Assembly (NCBI RefSeq): GCF_024813435.1
Contig: NZ_JANAEZ010000005.1
Coordinates: 310,001-374,000, forward strand
DNA length: 64,000 bases
Direction of reading: 5' to 3'
Source: Cognataquiflexum gelatinilyticum
GTDB lineage: Bacteria; Bacteroidota; Bacteroidia; Cytophagales; Cyclobacteriaceae
Position 1 is the stretch's first letter. The number at the start of each line of letters is the position of its first letter. Below the pieces are notes generated by a model. That model made no database searches. It was not told where the DNA came from and was given only the letters and a program-made list of their open reading frames with translations. This document shows, in pieces, positions 1 to 7,220 of this stretch. A program made the position numbers and the translations under genes.

Positions 1-796
1 CTACAGGATTGACTATGGAGGATACCCCAAGGACAAAGAAAATATTGAAAATGTTGGACCCAACAACATTTCCGATGGCGATGTCGACTTTCTTTTTTCT
101 GACAGCGGCTATGGAAGTAGCGAGTTCGGGTAAGGAAGTTCCTATAGAGACGATTGTAAGGCCAATCAATCTTTGGGACAAGCCAAATTCGACTGCTAGG
201 GAAACAGCATTGTCCACGATTAGTTTTCCTCCCAAAACAAGTCCTGCCAGCCCGATTATGATCCAAAGTATGGCACTTCCCGTGGTGAATTTGCTTATTT
301 CCAGGGATTCTGTCAGTCCACCCGGCTGTTTGGAAACCATTATATTATACACCAGAAAAACACTGAAAAACAAGAGCAGGATTATTCCGTCTCCAAATGA
401 AATCAGGTTGGTATTGCCTGCATTGAACAGAAAATCATTGGCGACAATCAATACCACCAAAGCGGCCAAGAAGCTGAGGGGAATTTCTATCCAAGTGGTA
501 TTGGATTTTACGGTCAACGGAAAAATAATGGCAGAGATACCCAATATCCCGAGAACGTTAAAAATATTGCTCCCCAAGACATTGCCCATTACCATTTCGG
601 AGGATCCGTTTACAGCTGCGAATACGTTGACTACAAGCTCAGGCGCTGAGGTACCAAATGCCACTACGGTCAATCCGATTACAATATTGGGAATCCCAAA
701 ATTTGCGGCAAGACCCGAGGCTGCGTCGACAAGTTTATCAGCGCCAAAGATCAGGACTACAAATCCGATCAATAACAAGACAATGGATAGTATCAT
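1..796 (-). CDS. Sodium/calcium antiporter, CaCA family (3' end outside window)
   Basis: An inner-membrane cation antiporter of the Ca2+/cation antiporter (CaCA, YrbG-like) family, expected to exchange Ca2+ for Na+ or K+. The reading frame starts at ATG 796 and runs off the left edge, so about 265 codons are visible. Both family alpha-repeats are present: GLTVVAFGTSAPELVVN with GNVLGSNIFN in the first third, and GLTIVSIGTSLPELATS with GNVVGSNIFNIFF near residues 210-255. The paired GTS-PEL and G-N-GSN motifs are the ion-binding signature. The N-terminus MILSIVLLLIGFVVLIFGAD is a membrane segment. An open frame on the opposite strand is only its shadow. No neighbour explains its role. Confidence 0.93.
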   Translation of the reverse strand, partial: MILSIVLLLIGFVVLIFGADKLVDAASGLAANFGIPNIVIGLTVVAFGTSAPELVVNVFAAVNGSSEMVMGNVLGSNIFNVLGILGISAIIFPLTVKSNTTWIEIPLSFLAALVVLIVANDFLFNAGNTNLISFGDGIILLLFFSVFLVYNIMVSKQPGGLTESLEISKFTTGSAILWIIIGLAGLVLGGKLIVDNAVSLAVEFGLSQRLIGLTIVSIGTSLPELATSIAAVRKKKVDIAIGNVVGSNIFNIFFVLGVSSIVNPV

Positions 797-940
797 AAGA
801 TTTGAATTTTGCCGAAAGATATGTGGTATTTAGGGGAAGTTTCTTTTCCGAAATGATTTATTTTTTTATGTAGAAAAATAGCAGGTTATTTGTCGTGTCA
901 AAATTGAAATCGCTCATTTTGATTCCATTCTTGGAATTTT

Positions 941-1297
941 ATGGAAATCCGGATTAAGAAATTCATTTCCTTCTTTTTGATTACCCTTATCGGGTTCACC
1001 GGTATTGGGAGTGACTATTTTTTGGAATCCTGCCAAGAAATTGGAACGGAAAAAACCAAAATAGTTTCGTATTCTGATTTGATTCCTGAGTTTGATCAGG
1101 GCCTTGAGTTTTCCCAAACCAATATCCATGTTCCCGGTTTCAAAGTTTTGGAAACGGTATTTGACTTGGTCAATGTGCCTCTTGATTTTTTGTTTTCCCA
1201 TACAGAACACGATGCCTTAAAAGTCAATTGGCTGCAAAGGGACAACCTGTTTTTTAGCATACATATTTTTCTTTATCCCTTCCATTACTTCTGGTAA
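941..1297 (+). CDS. Small hypothetical protein with N-terminal hydrophobic segment
   Basis: I do not recognise a family. The 118-residue product begins MEIRIKKFISFFLITLIGFT, a basic then hydrophobic stretch that could be a signal peptide or membrane anchor, and ends in an aromatic-rich tail (FSIHIFLYPFHYFW). A single Cys sits near residue 31. Codon choice resembles the surrounding genes, which favours this strand over a 98-codon frame on the opposite strand. It stands alone between the antiporter and the next + gene. It could be a non-coding stretch with a chance frame, so confidence is moderate. Confidence 0.5.
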   Translation: MEIRIKKFISFFLITLIGFTGIGSDYFLESCQEIGTEKTKIVSYSDLIPEFDQGLEFSQTNIHVPGFKVLETVFDLVNVPLDFLFSHTEHDALKVNWLQRDNLFFSIHIFLYPFHYFW

Positions 1298-1358
1298 TCT
1301 TTTTTTAAAACATGATTTCCATTCTTTTGAGGAATCGAAATCGACCCAAACGGACTTT

Positions 1359-1383
1359 CTGATTTGTAATGGATACAAATCAG
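1359..1383. repeat. Perfect 10-bp inverted repeat with 5-nt loop
   Basis: CTGATTTGTA (1359-1368) and TACAAATCAG (1374-1383) are exact reverse complements around ATGGA. It lies 47 bp before the 1430 gene and 62 bp after the 941-1297 gene. No T-run follows on either strand, so an operator or leader hairpin is as likely as a terminator. Confidence 0.6.
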
Positions 1384-1429
1384 GTCTGTCTATATTCTTC
1401 TATATAAAAAACTAAAAAATTACAGCAAC

Positions 1430-1957
1430 ATGATTGACATTGAACCTGTGTCCCTGGTTATTTCCATGGTCCTTATTGTCTTATTTTCAATTCCTTTTAT
1501 AATTTTTAAAAGGAAACAATCCGAAAAAATCAAATCTCAAAAGCTGTTTTTGGAACAGCTTGAAAGCAATTCTTACCTTAAGTTTGATCAAACTGATGAT
1601 TGGAGAGACATGTATTTTATCGGGATGGATTCGGTTAGAAAAATTTTAGTTTATGTAAAATTTGGAACCGAAAACACTATTCACAAAATCGACCTCGATA
1701 AAGTTACCGATGTGAAGCTTCTCAAAATGGAAACACCCGTCAATGTAGAAGGGAAGACTTTGAATGTTATTGACAGCTTGACCTTAAAAATTGAAATTTA
1801 TGGAGAAAAGACCGAGACAAAAATGTTGGAGTTTTATGACTCGGAATTATTTTCTGATAATTTGGGTGAATTGCCATTGATTCAGAAATGGGAAAAAACA
1901 CTTAAGCCTTTCCAGAAAAATAGCCAAAGTCAAGTTAAAAAAAATGTTTATATCTAA
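1430..1957 (+). CDS. Hypothetical membrane-anchored protein
   Basis: A 175-residue protein of unknown function. Residues 8-27 (VSLVISMVLIVLFSIPFIIF) form one transmembrane helix followed by a basic KRKQSEKIK stretch, so the remaining approximately 145 residues should face the cytoplasm. The soluble part alternates beta-like segments (YFIGMDSVRKILVYVKF, IHKIDLDKVTDVKLL, SLTLKIEIYGEKTETKML) and looks like a small beta-rich domain. ATG 1430 is the only sensible start. A strong terminator follows at 1978-2015, so the gene is probably transcribed alone. Confidence 0.8.
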   Translation: MIDIEPVSLVISMVLIVLFSIPFIIFKRKQSEKIKSQKLFLEQLESNSYLKFDQTDDWRDMYFIGMDSVRKILVYVKFGTENTIHKIDLDKVTDVKLLKMETPVNVEGKTLNVIDSLTLKIEIYGEKTETKMLEFYDSELFSDNLGELPLIQKWEKTLKPFQKNSQSQVKKNVYI

Positions 1958-1977
1958 TATCCGAAAGGATAATTGTA

Positions 1978-2015
1978 ATGCCAGCGGTTTGATTCATTCC
2001 GTTGGCATTTTTTTT
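1978..2015 (+). terminator. Rho-independent terminator after the 1430-1957 gene
   Basis: The stem ATGCCAGCGG (1978-1987) pairs with CCGTTGGCAT (1999-2008) with one G-T pair, and an eight-T run follows (2008-2015). It separates this gene from the convergent transporter gene. Confidence 0.85.
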
Positions 2016-2943
2016 ATGCTTTTTGCTTTGTCCCCAAAGTGAGCAAGAATATGGTGATCAGGATAAAGAGCGTTCCCAACCAATCCATTGCTCCAAAGGA
2101 GACGTTCAGCCATATCACCGCTACGGCAGCCGCAGAAAGTGGTTCTACAGAACAGAGCAAACTTGCTGTTTGTGCACCGATTATGGTCACCGAAGTCAGG
2201 AAAAAATAAAAGGCAATGACACTACCAAACAAAACAATGTAGGCAAAAGCTGTCCATGTTCCAGCATCCCATGTTCCATGAAAATCCCAAGGCTTGCTGA
2301 TAAAAGAGAATGCGATTCCACCTATTAGCATTCCCCACCCTGTAACTGTAGCCGCCGAATATTTTCTAAGCAATCGGACAGGTTGGATCGTGTAAAATGC
2401 CAGAGAAAATGCTGAGAGGATCCCCCAAAATAAAGCCTTTTCGGAGATAACCAGCTGTTGAAAACTTCCATGGGTGACGAGCAGGAAAGTACCTGTCAGC
2501 GCAAAAGCCAGAGAAGCATACTCCACCAAAATGGGCCATCTCCTGTGGTGTATTGCATAAAACGCCACCACAATCAAAGGACCTATATATTGCAAAACAG
2601 TTGCTGTGGCCGCATTAGAAAGGTTGATGCTGTAGAAATAAGTGTATTGGACCGCCACCATACCAAAAATGCTGAAGAATAATAATTGAAGCGCATCTTT
2701 TGGATTTTTCCAGATTTTGAAGACGTCGGAATTTTTGCGGGTTATGGTAAATGTCATCAGAATTATCCCTGCCAACAGCAATCTCCAACAGACAAGCCAA
2801 GCGGGATTGATTCCTTTTTGTTCAAATAAAAATTGCGCACAAGTTCCTGAAACACCCCAAAACACCGCTGCCGCCAAGGCCATGGAAAAACCTTTTATTG
2901 ATTTTTTGGAAGCAATACCCGCAGGCAGAGAGGCTGAGATCAT
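2014..2943 (-). CDS. EamA/DMT-family transporter
   Basis: A 309-residue integral membrane protein of the drug/metabolite transporter superfamily, with two EamA repeats and about ten transmembrane helices. The first repeat starts at GFSMALAAAVFWGVSGTCAQ and the second near ALFWGILSAFSLAFYTIQPV. Members export amino acids, carboxylates or other small metabolites, and the substrate cannot be told here. ATG 2943 follows a good -7 element (2960-2967). Its last bases touch the terminator of the convergent + gene. It is not clearly in an operon; the M50 gene upstream ends 84 bp away. Confidence 0.92.
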   Translation of the reverse strand: MISASLPAGIASKKSIKGFSMALAAAVFWGVSGTCAQFLFEQKGINPAWLVCWRLLLAGIILMTFTITRKNSDVFKIWKNPKDALQLLFFSIFGMVAVQYTYFYSINLSNAATATVLQYIGPLIVVAFYAIHHRRWPILVEYASLAFALTGTFLLVTHGSFQQLVISEKALFWGILSAFSLAFYTIQPVRLLRKYSAATVTGWGMLIGGIAFSFISKPWDFHGTWDAGTWTAFAYIVLFGSVIAFYFFLTSVTIIGAQTASLLCSVEPLSAAAVAVIWLNVSFGAMDWLGTLFILITIFLLTLGTKQKA

Positions 2944-2959
2944 AAGGATGGATGAGTTT

Positions 2960-2967
2960 CAAATTTA
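2960..2967 (-). promoter_or_regulatory. Putative -7 element for the EamA gene
   Basis: The minus strand reads TAAATTTG, a perfect match to the Bacteroidota -7 consensus TAnnTTTG, 17 bp before ATG 2943. No clear TTG is seen at the -33 position, so this is tentative. Confidence 0.4.
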
Positions 2968-3026
2968 CTGAATGAAAAAGTGATTTGGTATCCTCTAAAA
3001 AAAGAATTCTGGTAATTTTTTGAATT

Positions 3027-4145
3027 TCAACTGATCTGAAATGGCTGTGGATTGAAGCATAGCAAGAAGATAATGATGCTGATCCAACCTAGGATTTTTC
3101 TGTTCCTATCCAAGTGTTTAAAACCTGAAACTTCCGGATGCTCGAGTCCCATCACCCGGCCCAAAAGGAAAGCAAAAAGCAACCACCCACTGTATCCCTG
3201 TAAAGTCGGGAAAGCATAAACCAATGCATATTGAACAGAAGCAATCACCAAAATCACCATCCACTTTGTTTGTGTGTCCAATATCCTTGATCGGCTAAAG
3301 CAGAAATAAAGGAAACCGATATACAAGGGGATGCTGAAGATCAGCCTATCAATACTATGATAAGGATTGATGGAGCCAAGTCCAGCATAAAAGACAAAAG
3401 CAATATAGAAAACCAAGGATATCTGTTTGTGATGCTTTGGGAAAAGACCGAAAACCACATGACCTCCATCCAATTGTCCGATAGGAAGCAGGTTCAATGC
3501 TGTAAAAAACAAGGCTAAGTACCCGGCAAATATGTAAGGGAAATGGATGATTTCTGACATATTGGGCATTTTCTCAGGTTCTGCAAGAACTTTTTCCATC
3601 CCATAAAACAACAGATTGTAACCCATTTCAATATTGAGGTAGCCTTCTTCGGCACTGTGTCCTTTGAATTCAGGGTCAAGGTATTCGGGATGAATCTGAT
3701 AGATATAATCTGCCTCAGGAAGATGTGTAAAACCATACCAAAGCACCCCGAAAGCGATTATAAATCCTGCAAGCGGCCCAGCAACGCCAATGTCGAAATA
3801 CTTTTTGCGGCTGTTGATATAACTTTTCAATTTAATAATGGCCCCGAAAGTACCGATTGAAGGGGCTCCCAAAAAACCCAACCATCCGGGAATAAAAAAC
3901 GGCATGGAGGTTTTTACTTTATAGTGTAATGAGGTGAACAAATGCCCCAATTCGTGAACAAGCAAAATCCCAAGAAACGGAGCAGAAAAATGCAAAGATT
4001 TGACGAAGTATTCCCAAGTAAGTGCATGTTCCCCTTCAGCTAAAATTGATTTACCAAATAACCATTCTGCGCCAGCCAAAGTGGTAGTGACAAGCGTCAG
4101 GACAAAAAGTGAAATATGGATCAGGTATTCTTTCTTAGTATACAT
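3027..4145 (-). CDS. Site-2 protease family membrane metalloprotease (M50)
   Basis: An intramembrane zinc protease of the M50/S2P family, 372 residues from ATG 4145. The zinc motif HELGH sits near residues 64-68 in a membrane segment, and the partner motif NLLPIGQLDGGHV supplies the third ligand Asp later in the protein. At least six other hydrophobic helices surround the core. Such proteases cut membrane-bound regulators or signal remnants; the substrate is unknown. An in-frame TTG at 4151 could extend the protein by two residues, but the ATG is preferred. The start overlaps the end of the upstream HAD gene by 11 bp, so the two are co-transcribed. Confidence 0.92.
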   Translation of the reverse strand: MYTKKEYLIHISLFVLTLVTTTLAGAEWLFGKSILAEGEHALTWEYFVKSLHFSAPFLGILLVHELGHLFTSLHYKVKTSMPFFIPGWLGFLGAPSIGTFGAIIKLKSYINSRKKYFDIGVAGPLAGFIIAFGVLWYGFTHLPEADYIYQIHPEYLDPEFKGHSAEEGYLNIEMGYNLLFYGMEKVLAEPEKMPNMSEIIHFPYIFAGYLALFFTALNLLPIGQLDGGHVVFGLFPKHHKQISLVFYIAFVFYAGLGSINPYHSIDRLIFSIPLYIGFLYFCFSRSRILDTQTKWMVILVIASVQYALVYAFPTLQGYSGWLLFAFLLGRVMGLEHPEVSGFKHLDRNRKILGWISIIIFLLCFNPQPFQIS

Positions 4146-4767
4146 TCTCAAAGAATTGGATTAATGCTCTTTCGTGGGTAATGTGAAATGTTTGTAACCC
4201 AACTCTTTTTGCACCTTCTAAGTTTGTATATAAATCATCAAAAAAAAGAACCCGCTCGGGTTTAATTTGGATTTCGTTCAATACTGCTTCATAAATCTTC
4301 TCATCAGGTTTGGCAAGGCCCATTAGGTGGCTCAAAAAAATTCTGTCACAAAGATCATAAATTGATTTTTCACCTGTTTGGTCCACAAGAAGTTCATCAA
4401 ACTTTTCGATATGTATTTCATTGGTATTACTGAGAACAGCCGTCCCAAAATCCATCCTTAGTTTTTTTAACAGGTCAATTCTCTCTAATGGTATATCTTT
4501 TAGAAGACTGTTCCATACATGGTCAATCTGTGAATTAGACCAATCTTCCTGATAGAGATTCCGAACTTCGTCTCTGAATTGGGCAGAATTGATCAAACCT
4601 TTCTCATAATCTTTGTGAAAAGTGGAAGGAAAAAATCTGTCTGTCAAGGAATGTTTGGCTTCAGGAAGGATTTTTTTCAACTCATTGATACTGAAACTAT
4701 AATCGATATCAATGATCACATTGCCTAAATCGAAGATCAAAAAATCGATATTCTTAAGTTTTTTCAT
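4135..4767 (-). CDS. HAD-family phosphatase, YihX-like
   Basis: A 210-residue haloacid dehalogenase-superfamily hydrolase. Motif I is FDLGNVIIDID near residue 13, which resembles the E. coli YihX glucose-1-phosphate phosphatase pattern (DLGNVIVDID) rather than the usual DxDGT. Motif II is AVLSNTNEIHIEKF, the Lys is in GLAKPDEKIYEAVL, and motif IV is VLFFDDLYTNLEGAKRVGLQ. A cap domain of YihX type lies at about residues 15-85. Substrate prediction from homology alone is weak. The frame can also begin at GTG 4773, but ATG 4767 gives the family N-terminus. It overlaps the M50 gene by 11 bp. Confidence 0.9.
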   Translation of the reverse strand: MKKLKNIDFLIFDLGNVIIDIDYSFSINELKKILPEAKHSLTDRFFPSTFHKDYEKGLINSAQFRDEVRNLYQEDWSNSQIDHVWNSLLKDIPLERIDLLKKLRMDFGTAVLSNTNEIHIEKFDELLVDQTGEKSIYDLCDRIFLSHLMGLAKPDEKIYEAVLNEIQIKPERVLFFDDLYTNLEGAKRVGLQTFHITHERALIQFFENVY

Positions 4768-4826
4768 TTGCACTCAGGTTGTAAAATTAAAACCAAATAT
4801 GTAACATTGCACTCCCATTTGCAAGG

Positions 4827-4834
4827 TAGTTTTC
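4827..4834 (+). promoter_or_regulatory. Possible -7 element for the tRNA gene
   Basis: TAGTTTTC matches seven of the eight positions of TAnnTTTG. It sits 20 bp before the mature tRNA. A TTG at 4807-4809 is 17 bp upstream, a little short of the normal spacing. Confidence 0.3.
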
Positions 4835-4854
4835 AAAAAAACCGCGCAGATATC

Positions 4855-4928
4855 GGGCCTATAGCTCATTCGGTTAGAGCAACTGACTCATAATCAGTAG
4901 GTGCTTGGTTCGATTCCAAGTGGGCCCA
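4855..4928 (+). tRNA. tRNA with anticodon CAT (Met or lysidine-type Ile2)
   Basis: A complete 74-nt cloverleaf can be folded. The acceptor stem is GGGCCTA (4855-4861) with TGGGCCC (4921-4927) and discriminator A4928. The D arm is GCTC/GAGC. The anticodon stem ACTGA/TCAGT encloses loop CTCATAA, giving CAT. The T arm is CTTGG, TTCGATT, CCAAG. CCA is not encoded. It lacks the features I would need to call an initiator. Elongator Met and Ile2 (whose C34 is changed to lysidine by TilS) cannot be separated by eye. Confidence 0.95.
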
Positions 4929-4930
4929 CA

Positions 4931-4965
4931 AAAAAGCCACTCAAAACTAAATGAGTGGCTTTTTT
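4931..4965. terminator. Bidirectional terminator between tRNA and mnmA
   Basis: AAAAAGCCACTCA pairs perfectly with TGAGTGGCTTTTT around an 8-9-nt loop. A-run and T-run flank both sides, so the hairpin can stop transcripts from the tRNA (+) and from mnmA (-). Confidence 0.9.
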
Positions 4966-5008
4966 AATGATCCTTCAATAAAGGAGTTTTATTTTTTTCT
5001 AATTGAAA

Positions 5009-6220
5009 TCAGAATATCACCCCCGAACCAATACTTTCATTGCCATCATACCAAGCTACAAACTGGCCGGAGGCAACTCCCCGTTGCGCCTCGTCAAATA
5101 GGATGTATAACCCATTTTCCTTCATCAGATAGGTTGCCCATGACAGCGGTTGACGGTATCTAATTCTAGAAAGGTATCTCCTGGATCCGCCAACTTCCAT
5201 TTTCAGGTCTTCCCGTATCCAATGGATGTCGTTTTTTGGTACAAAAAGTCCATATCTGTTCAATCCCGGATGGTCTTCGCCCAGGCCCGTATAGATTACA
5301 TTTGACTTGGTATCCGTCGCGATCACAAAAAGAGGCTTTCCTGTTCCTCCCACTTGGAGCCCTTTTCTTTGTCCCACAGTAAAGTAATGTGCACCGTTAT
5401 GGTCGCCGATTTTCTTTCCATGTTCCGGATGGTATTTGATTGGGAAACAAATGGAATCCAAATTCTCCAATTCAAAATCTTCCTGATCGATTCCGGCAGG
5501 GATTTTTTTGTTACTGTAAATGGGAAGATCCTCCGAAATTACTACAATAGCTCCTTTTTTTGGTTGGAGCTGCTGCTGCAAAAAGTCGGGAAGACGAACT
5601 TTTCCGATAAAGCAGAGTCCCTGACTGTCTTTTTTGTCGGCTGTGATTAGGTCTTGTTCCTTGGCAATTTTCCTGACTTCGGATTTTTGAAGATGGCCGA
5701 TCGGAAACAATGCTTTTGAAAGCTGTTCCTGATTGAGTTGGCAGAGGAAGTAACTTTGGTCTTTGCTATTGTCAGCACCTGCAAGCAAGCGGTAAACCAG
5801 TTTTCCCTCTACTATAATTTCATCTTTTTGACAATAATGTCCTGTTGCTACAAAATCTGCTTTGAGCTTTTGGGCGGCTTTTAGAAAAATGTCAAATTTG
5901 ATTTCTCTGTTGCAAAGGATGTCGGGATTCGGAGTTCTGCCTGCTTCATATTCGGCAAACATATAATCCACAATCCGGTCTTTGTATTCTTCGCTGAGGT
6001 CGATGGCTTGAAAAGGAATGTCCAACTTTTGGGCCACAAGCATGGCGTCTGTGCTGTCTTCCATCCAAGGACATTCGTTGGAAATGGTGACAGATTCATC
6101 GTGCCAGTTTTTCATAAACATGCCGATGACTTCGTAGCCTTGTTCTTTGAGGAGGTATGCAGCGACGGATGAATCCACTCCGCCTGATAGTCCGACGACT
6201 ACCCTTTTTTTGTTTTCCAT
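5009..6220 (-). CDS. mnmA: tRNA-specific 2-thiouridylase MnmA
   Basis: Cytoplasmic enzyme that adds the 2-thio group to U34 of Lys, Glu and Gln tRNAs, using ATP and relayed sulfur. The PP-loop GLSGGVDSS is at residues 10-18 of the chosen start (MENKKRVV). The catalytic cysteines appear in DILCNREIKFD and in SQGLCFIGKV. GHYC and the central YFTVGQRKGLQVGG match the family, and the C-terminal beta-barrel follows. Length, 403 residues, is slightly above the usual 360-380. Starts at ATG 6238 or 6253 are also open and would add 6 or 11 residues without homology. It shares the tRNA terminator region, a location that fits its job only by chance. Confidence 0.96.
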   Translation of the reverse strand: MENKKRVVVGLSGGVDSSVAAYLLKEQGYEVIGMFMKNWHDESVTISNECPWMEDSTDAMLVAQKLDIPFQAIDLSEEYKDRIVDYMFAEYEAGRTPNPDILCNREIKFDIFLKAAQKLKADFVATGHYCQKDEIIVEGKLVYRLLAGADNSKDQSYFLCQLNQEQLSKALFPIGHLQKSEVRKIAKEQDLITADKKDSQGLCFIGKVRLPDFLQQQLQPKKGAIVVISEDLPIYSNKKIPAGIDQEDFELENLDSICFPIKYHPEHGKKIGDHNGAHYFTVGQRKGLQVGGTGKPLFVIATDTKSNVIYTGLGEDHPGLNRYGLFVPKNDIHWIREDLKMEVGGSRRYLSRIRYRQPLSWATYLMKENGLYILFDEAQRGVASGQFVAWYDGNESIGSGVIF

Positions 6221-6269
6221 GGTTTTGAAATTATTCATGGGTTCAAGGTCCATGAGGTTTCACATAAGC

Positions 6270-6291
6270 ATCCAACATCATTCTGTTGGAT
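6270..6291. repeat. Inverted repeat upstream of mnmA
   Basis: ATCCAACA (6270-6277) and TGTTGGAT (6284-6291) are perfect complements around TCATTC. It lies between the NYN gene stop and mnmA. There is no T-run on the minus strand, so it may be an mRNA processing or leader hairpin rather than a terminator. Confidence 0.45.
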
Positions 6292-6313
6292 TTTGGTTCG
6301 CAAATTTAATCCA

Positions 6314-7051
6314 TTAGGACTTATTTCTTACATAAATCAGCTTTGTCTTTCCTTTGATGTTTTCACGGTGGTCGATTTCAAAGGCAGGAATGGATTTGAT
6401 CAGTGGAGTGAGTTTTTGGAATCCGTAGTTTCTTGCATCGAAGTTGGGCTGTTTTTTCTGCAGCAAATTGCCCACATCGCCCAAAAATGACCAACCTTCA
6501 TCATCCGCCAAATCCGAGATGGTGGCAGCTATCAGCCTGATGATTTTTTCATTAATCTTGTCCACCTGAGGTGCAGGGGTAGTTTTGTCTTTTTGGTCAA
6601 CAGGCTCTTCTGTTTGTTTTTGGAGTATTTCGAGGTAAATAAATTTATCACAGGCAACTATAAAAGGATCGGGGGTTTTCTTTTCTCCCATCCCGATGAC
6701 CACCATACCTGCTTCCCTTAACCTTGTTGCAAGTTTGGTGAAGTCACTGTCACTCGACACAATGCAAAATCCATTGACTTTTTCCGAATATAGGATATCC
6801 ATGGCATCGATGATCATGGCAGAATCCGTGGCGTTTTTGCCGGAGGTATAGCCGTATTGCTGCATGGGATTTATAGCATTTTCGAGTAGGACGTTTTTCC
6901 ATTTTCCCAATTGTGGTTTGGTCCAGTCACCATAGATCCGCTTGATGGTAGGGTTGCCGTATTTGGCTATTTCCTCCATCATTTCCTTGACCTGTCCTGC
7001 AGGAACATTGTCTGCATCGATGAGTACGGCTATTTTGATATCGGTTTGCAT
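6314..7051 (-). CDS. NYN-domain ribonuclease-like protein with C-terminal LOTUS/OST-HTH domain
   Basis: A 245-residue protein with an N-terminal NYN (PIN-like) domain, residues about 5-145, and a C-terminal winged-helix OST-HTH/LOTUS-like domain, about 170-240. Acidic residues expected for metal-dependent RNA cleavage are visible in VLIDADNVPAG, NATDSAMIIDAMDIL and IVSSDSDFTKLATRLREAG. The last segment GWSFLGDVGNLLQKKQPNF then YGFQKLTPLIKS has the LOTUS pattern. Known relatives (LabA, Marf1, limkain) act on RNA. The role here is unknown. The gene stands divergently from pfkA across 169 bp, with a terminator-like hairpin in that gap. Confidence 0.88.
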   Translation of the reverse strand: MQTDIKIAVLIDADNVPAGQVKEMMEEIAKYGNPTIKRIYGDWTKPQLGKWKNVLLENAINPMQQYGYTSGKNATDSAMIIDAMDILYSEKVNGFCIVSSDSDFTKLATRLREAGMVVIGMGEKKTPDPFIVACDKFIYLEILQKQTEEPVDQKDKTTPAPQVDKINEKIIRLIAATISDLADDEGWSFLGDVGNLLQKKQPNFDARNYGFQKLTPLIKSIPAFEIDHRENIKGKTKLIYVRNKS

Positions 7052-7089
7052 AAAGCTAGGTAAGATTTAAAATAAAAATATTGGTGTAT

Positions 7090-7121
7090 TAAATGTATAA
7101 AAAAACTGCCAGGTTTGGCAG
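7090..7121 (-). promoter_or_regulatory. Hairpin with T-run plus -7-like element before the NYN gene
   Basis: On the minus strand CTGCCAAACCTGGCAG (7121-7106) folds into a 6-bp stem and is followed by seven T's, the form of an intrinsic terminator. No minus-strand gene lies upstream, since pfkA diverges. A TACATTTA element (7097-7090) just after it could be the promoter of the NYN gene. If transcription starts further up, the hairpin would be a leader attenuator. Confidence 0.4.
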
Positions 7122-7220
7122 CATTCTTTTACCTATGGAAGGAATTACTTAATCTGTATTCCTGAATTAAGGTACTAATTTCGTAAGTTGCAGATTCCAT
7201 ACTAAGCATTTTAAGACAAC

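Noticed and set aside
9..833. Long plus-strand open frame at the left edge
   Set aside because: It is antisense to a clear CaCA antiporter gene with both alpha-repeats on the minus strand.
914..1210. Minus-strand frame of 98 codons
   Set aside because: The plus-strand frame 941-1297 has a signal-like start and host-like codons; this frame has neither.
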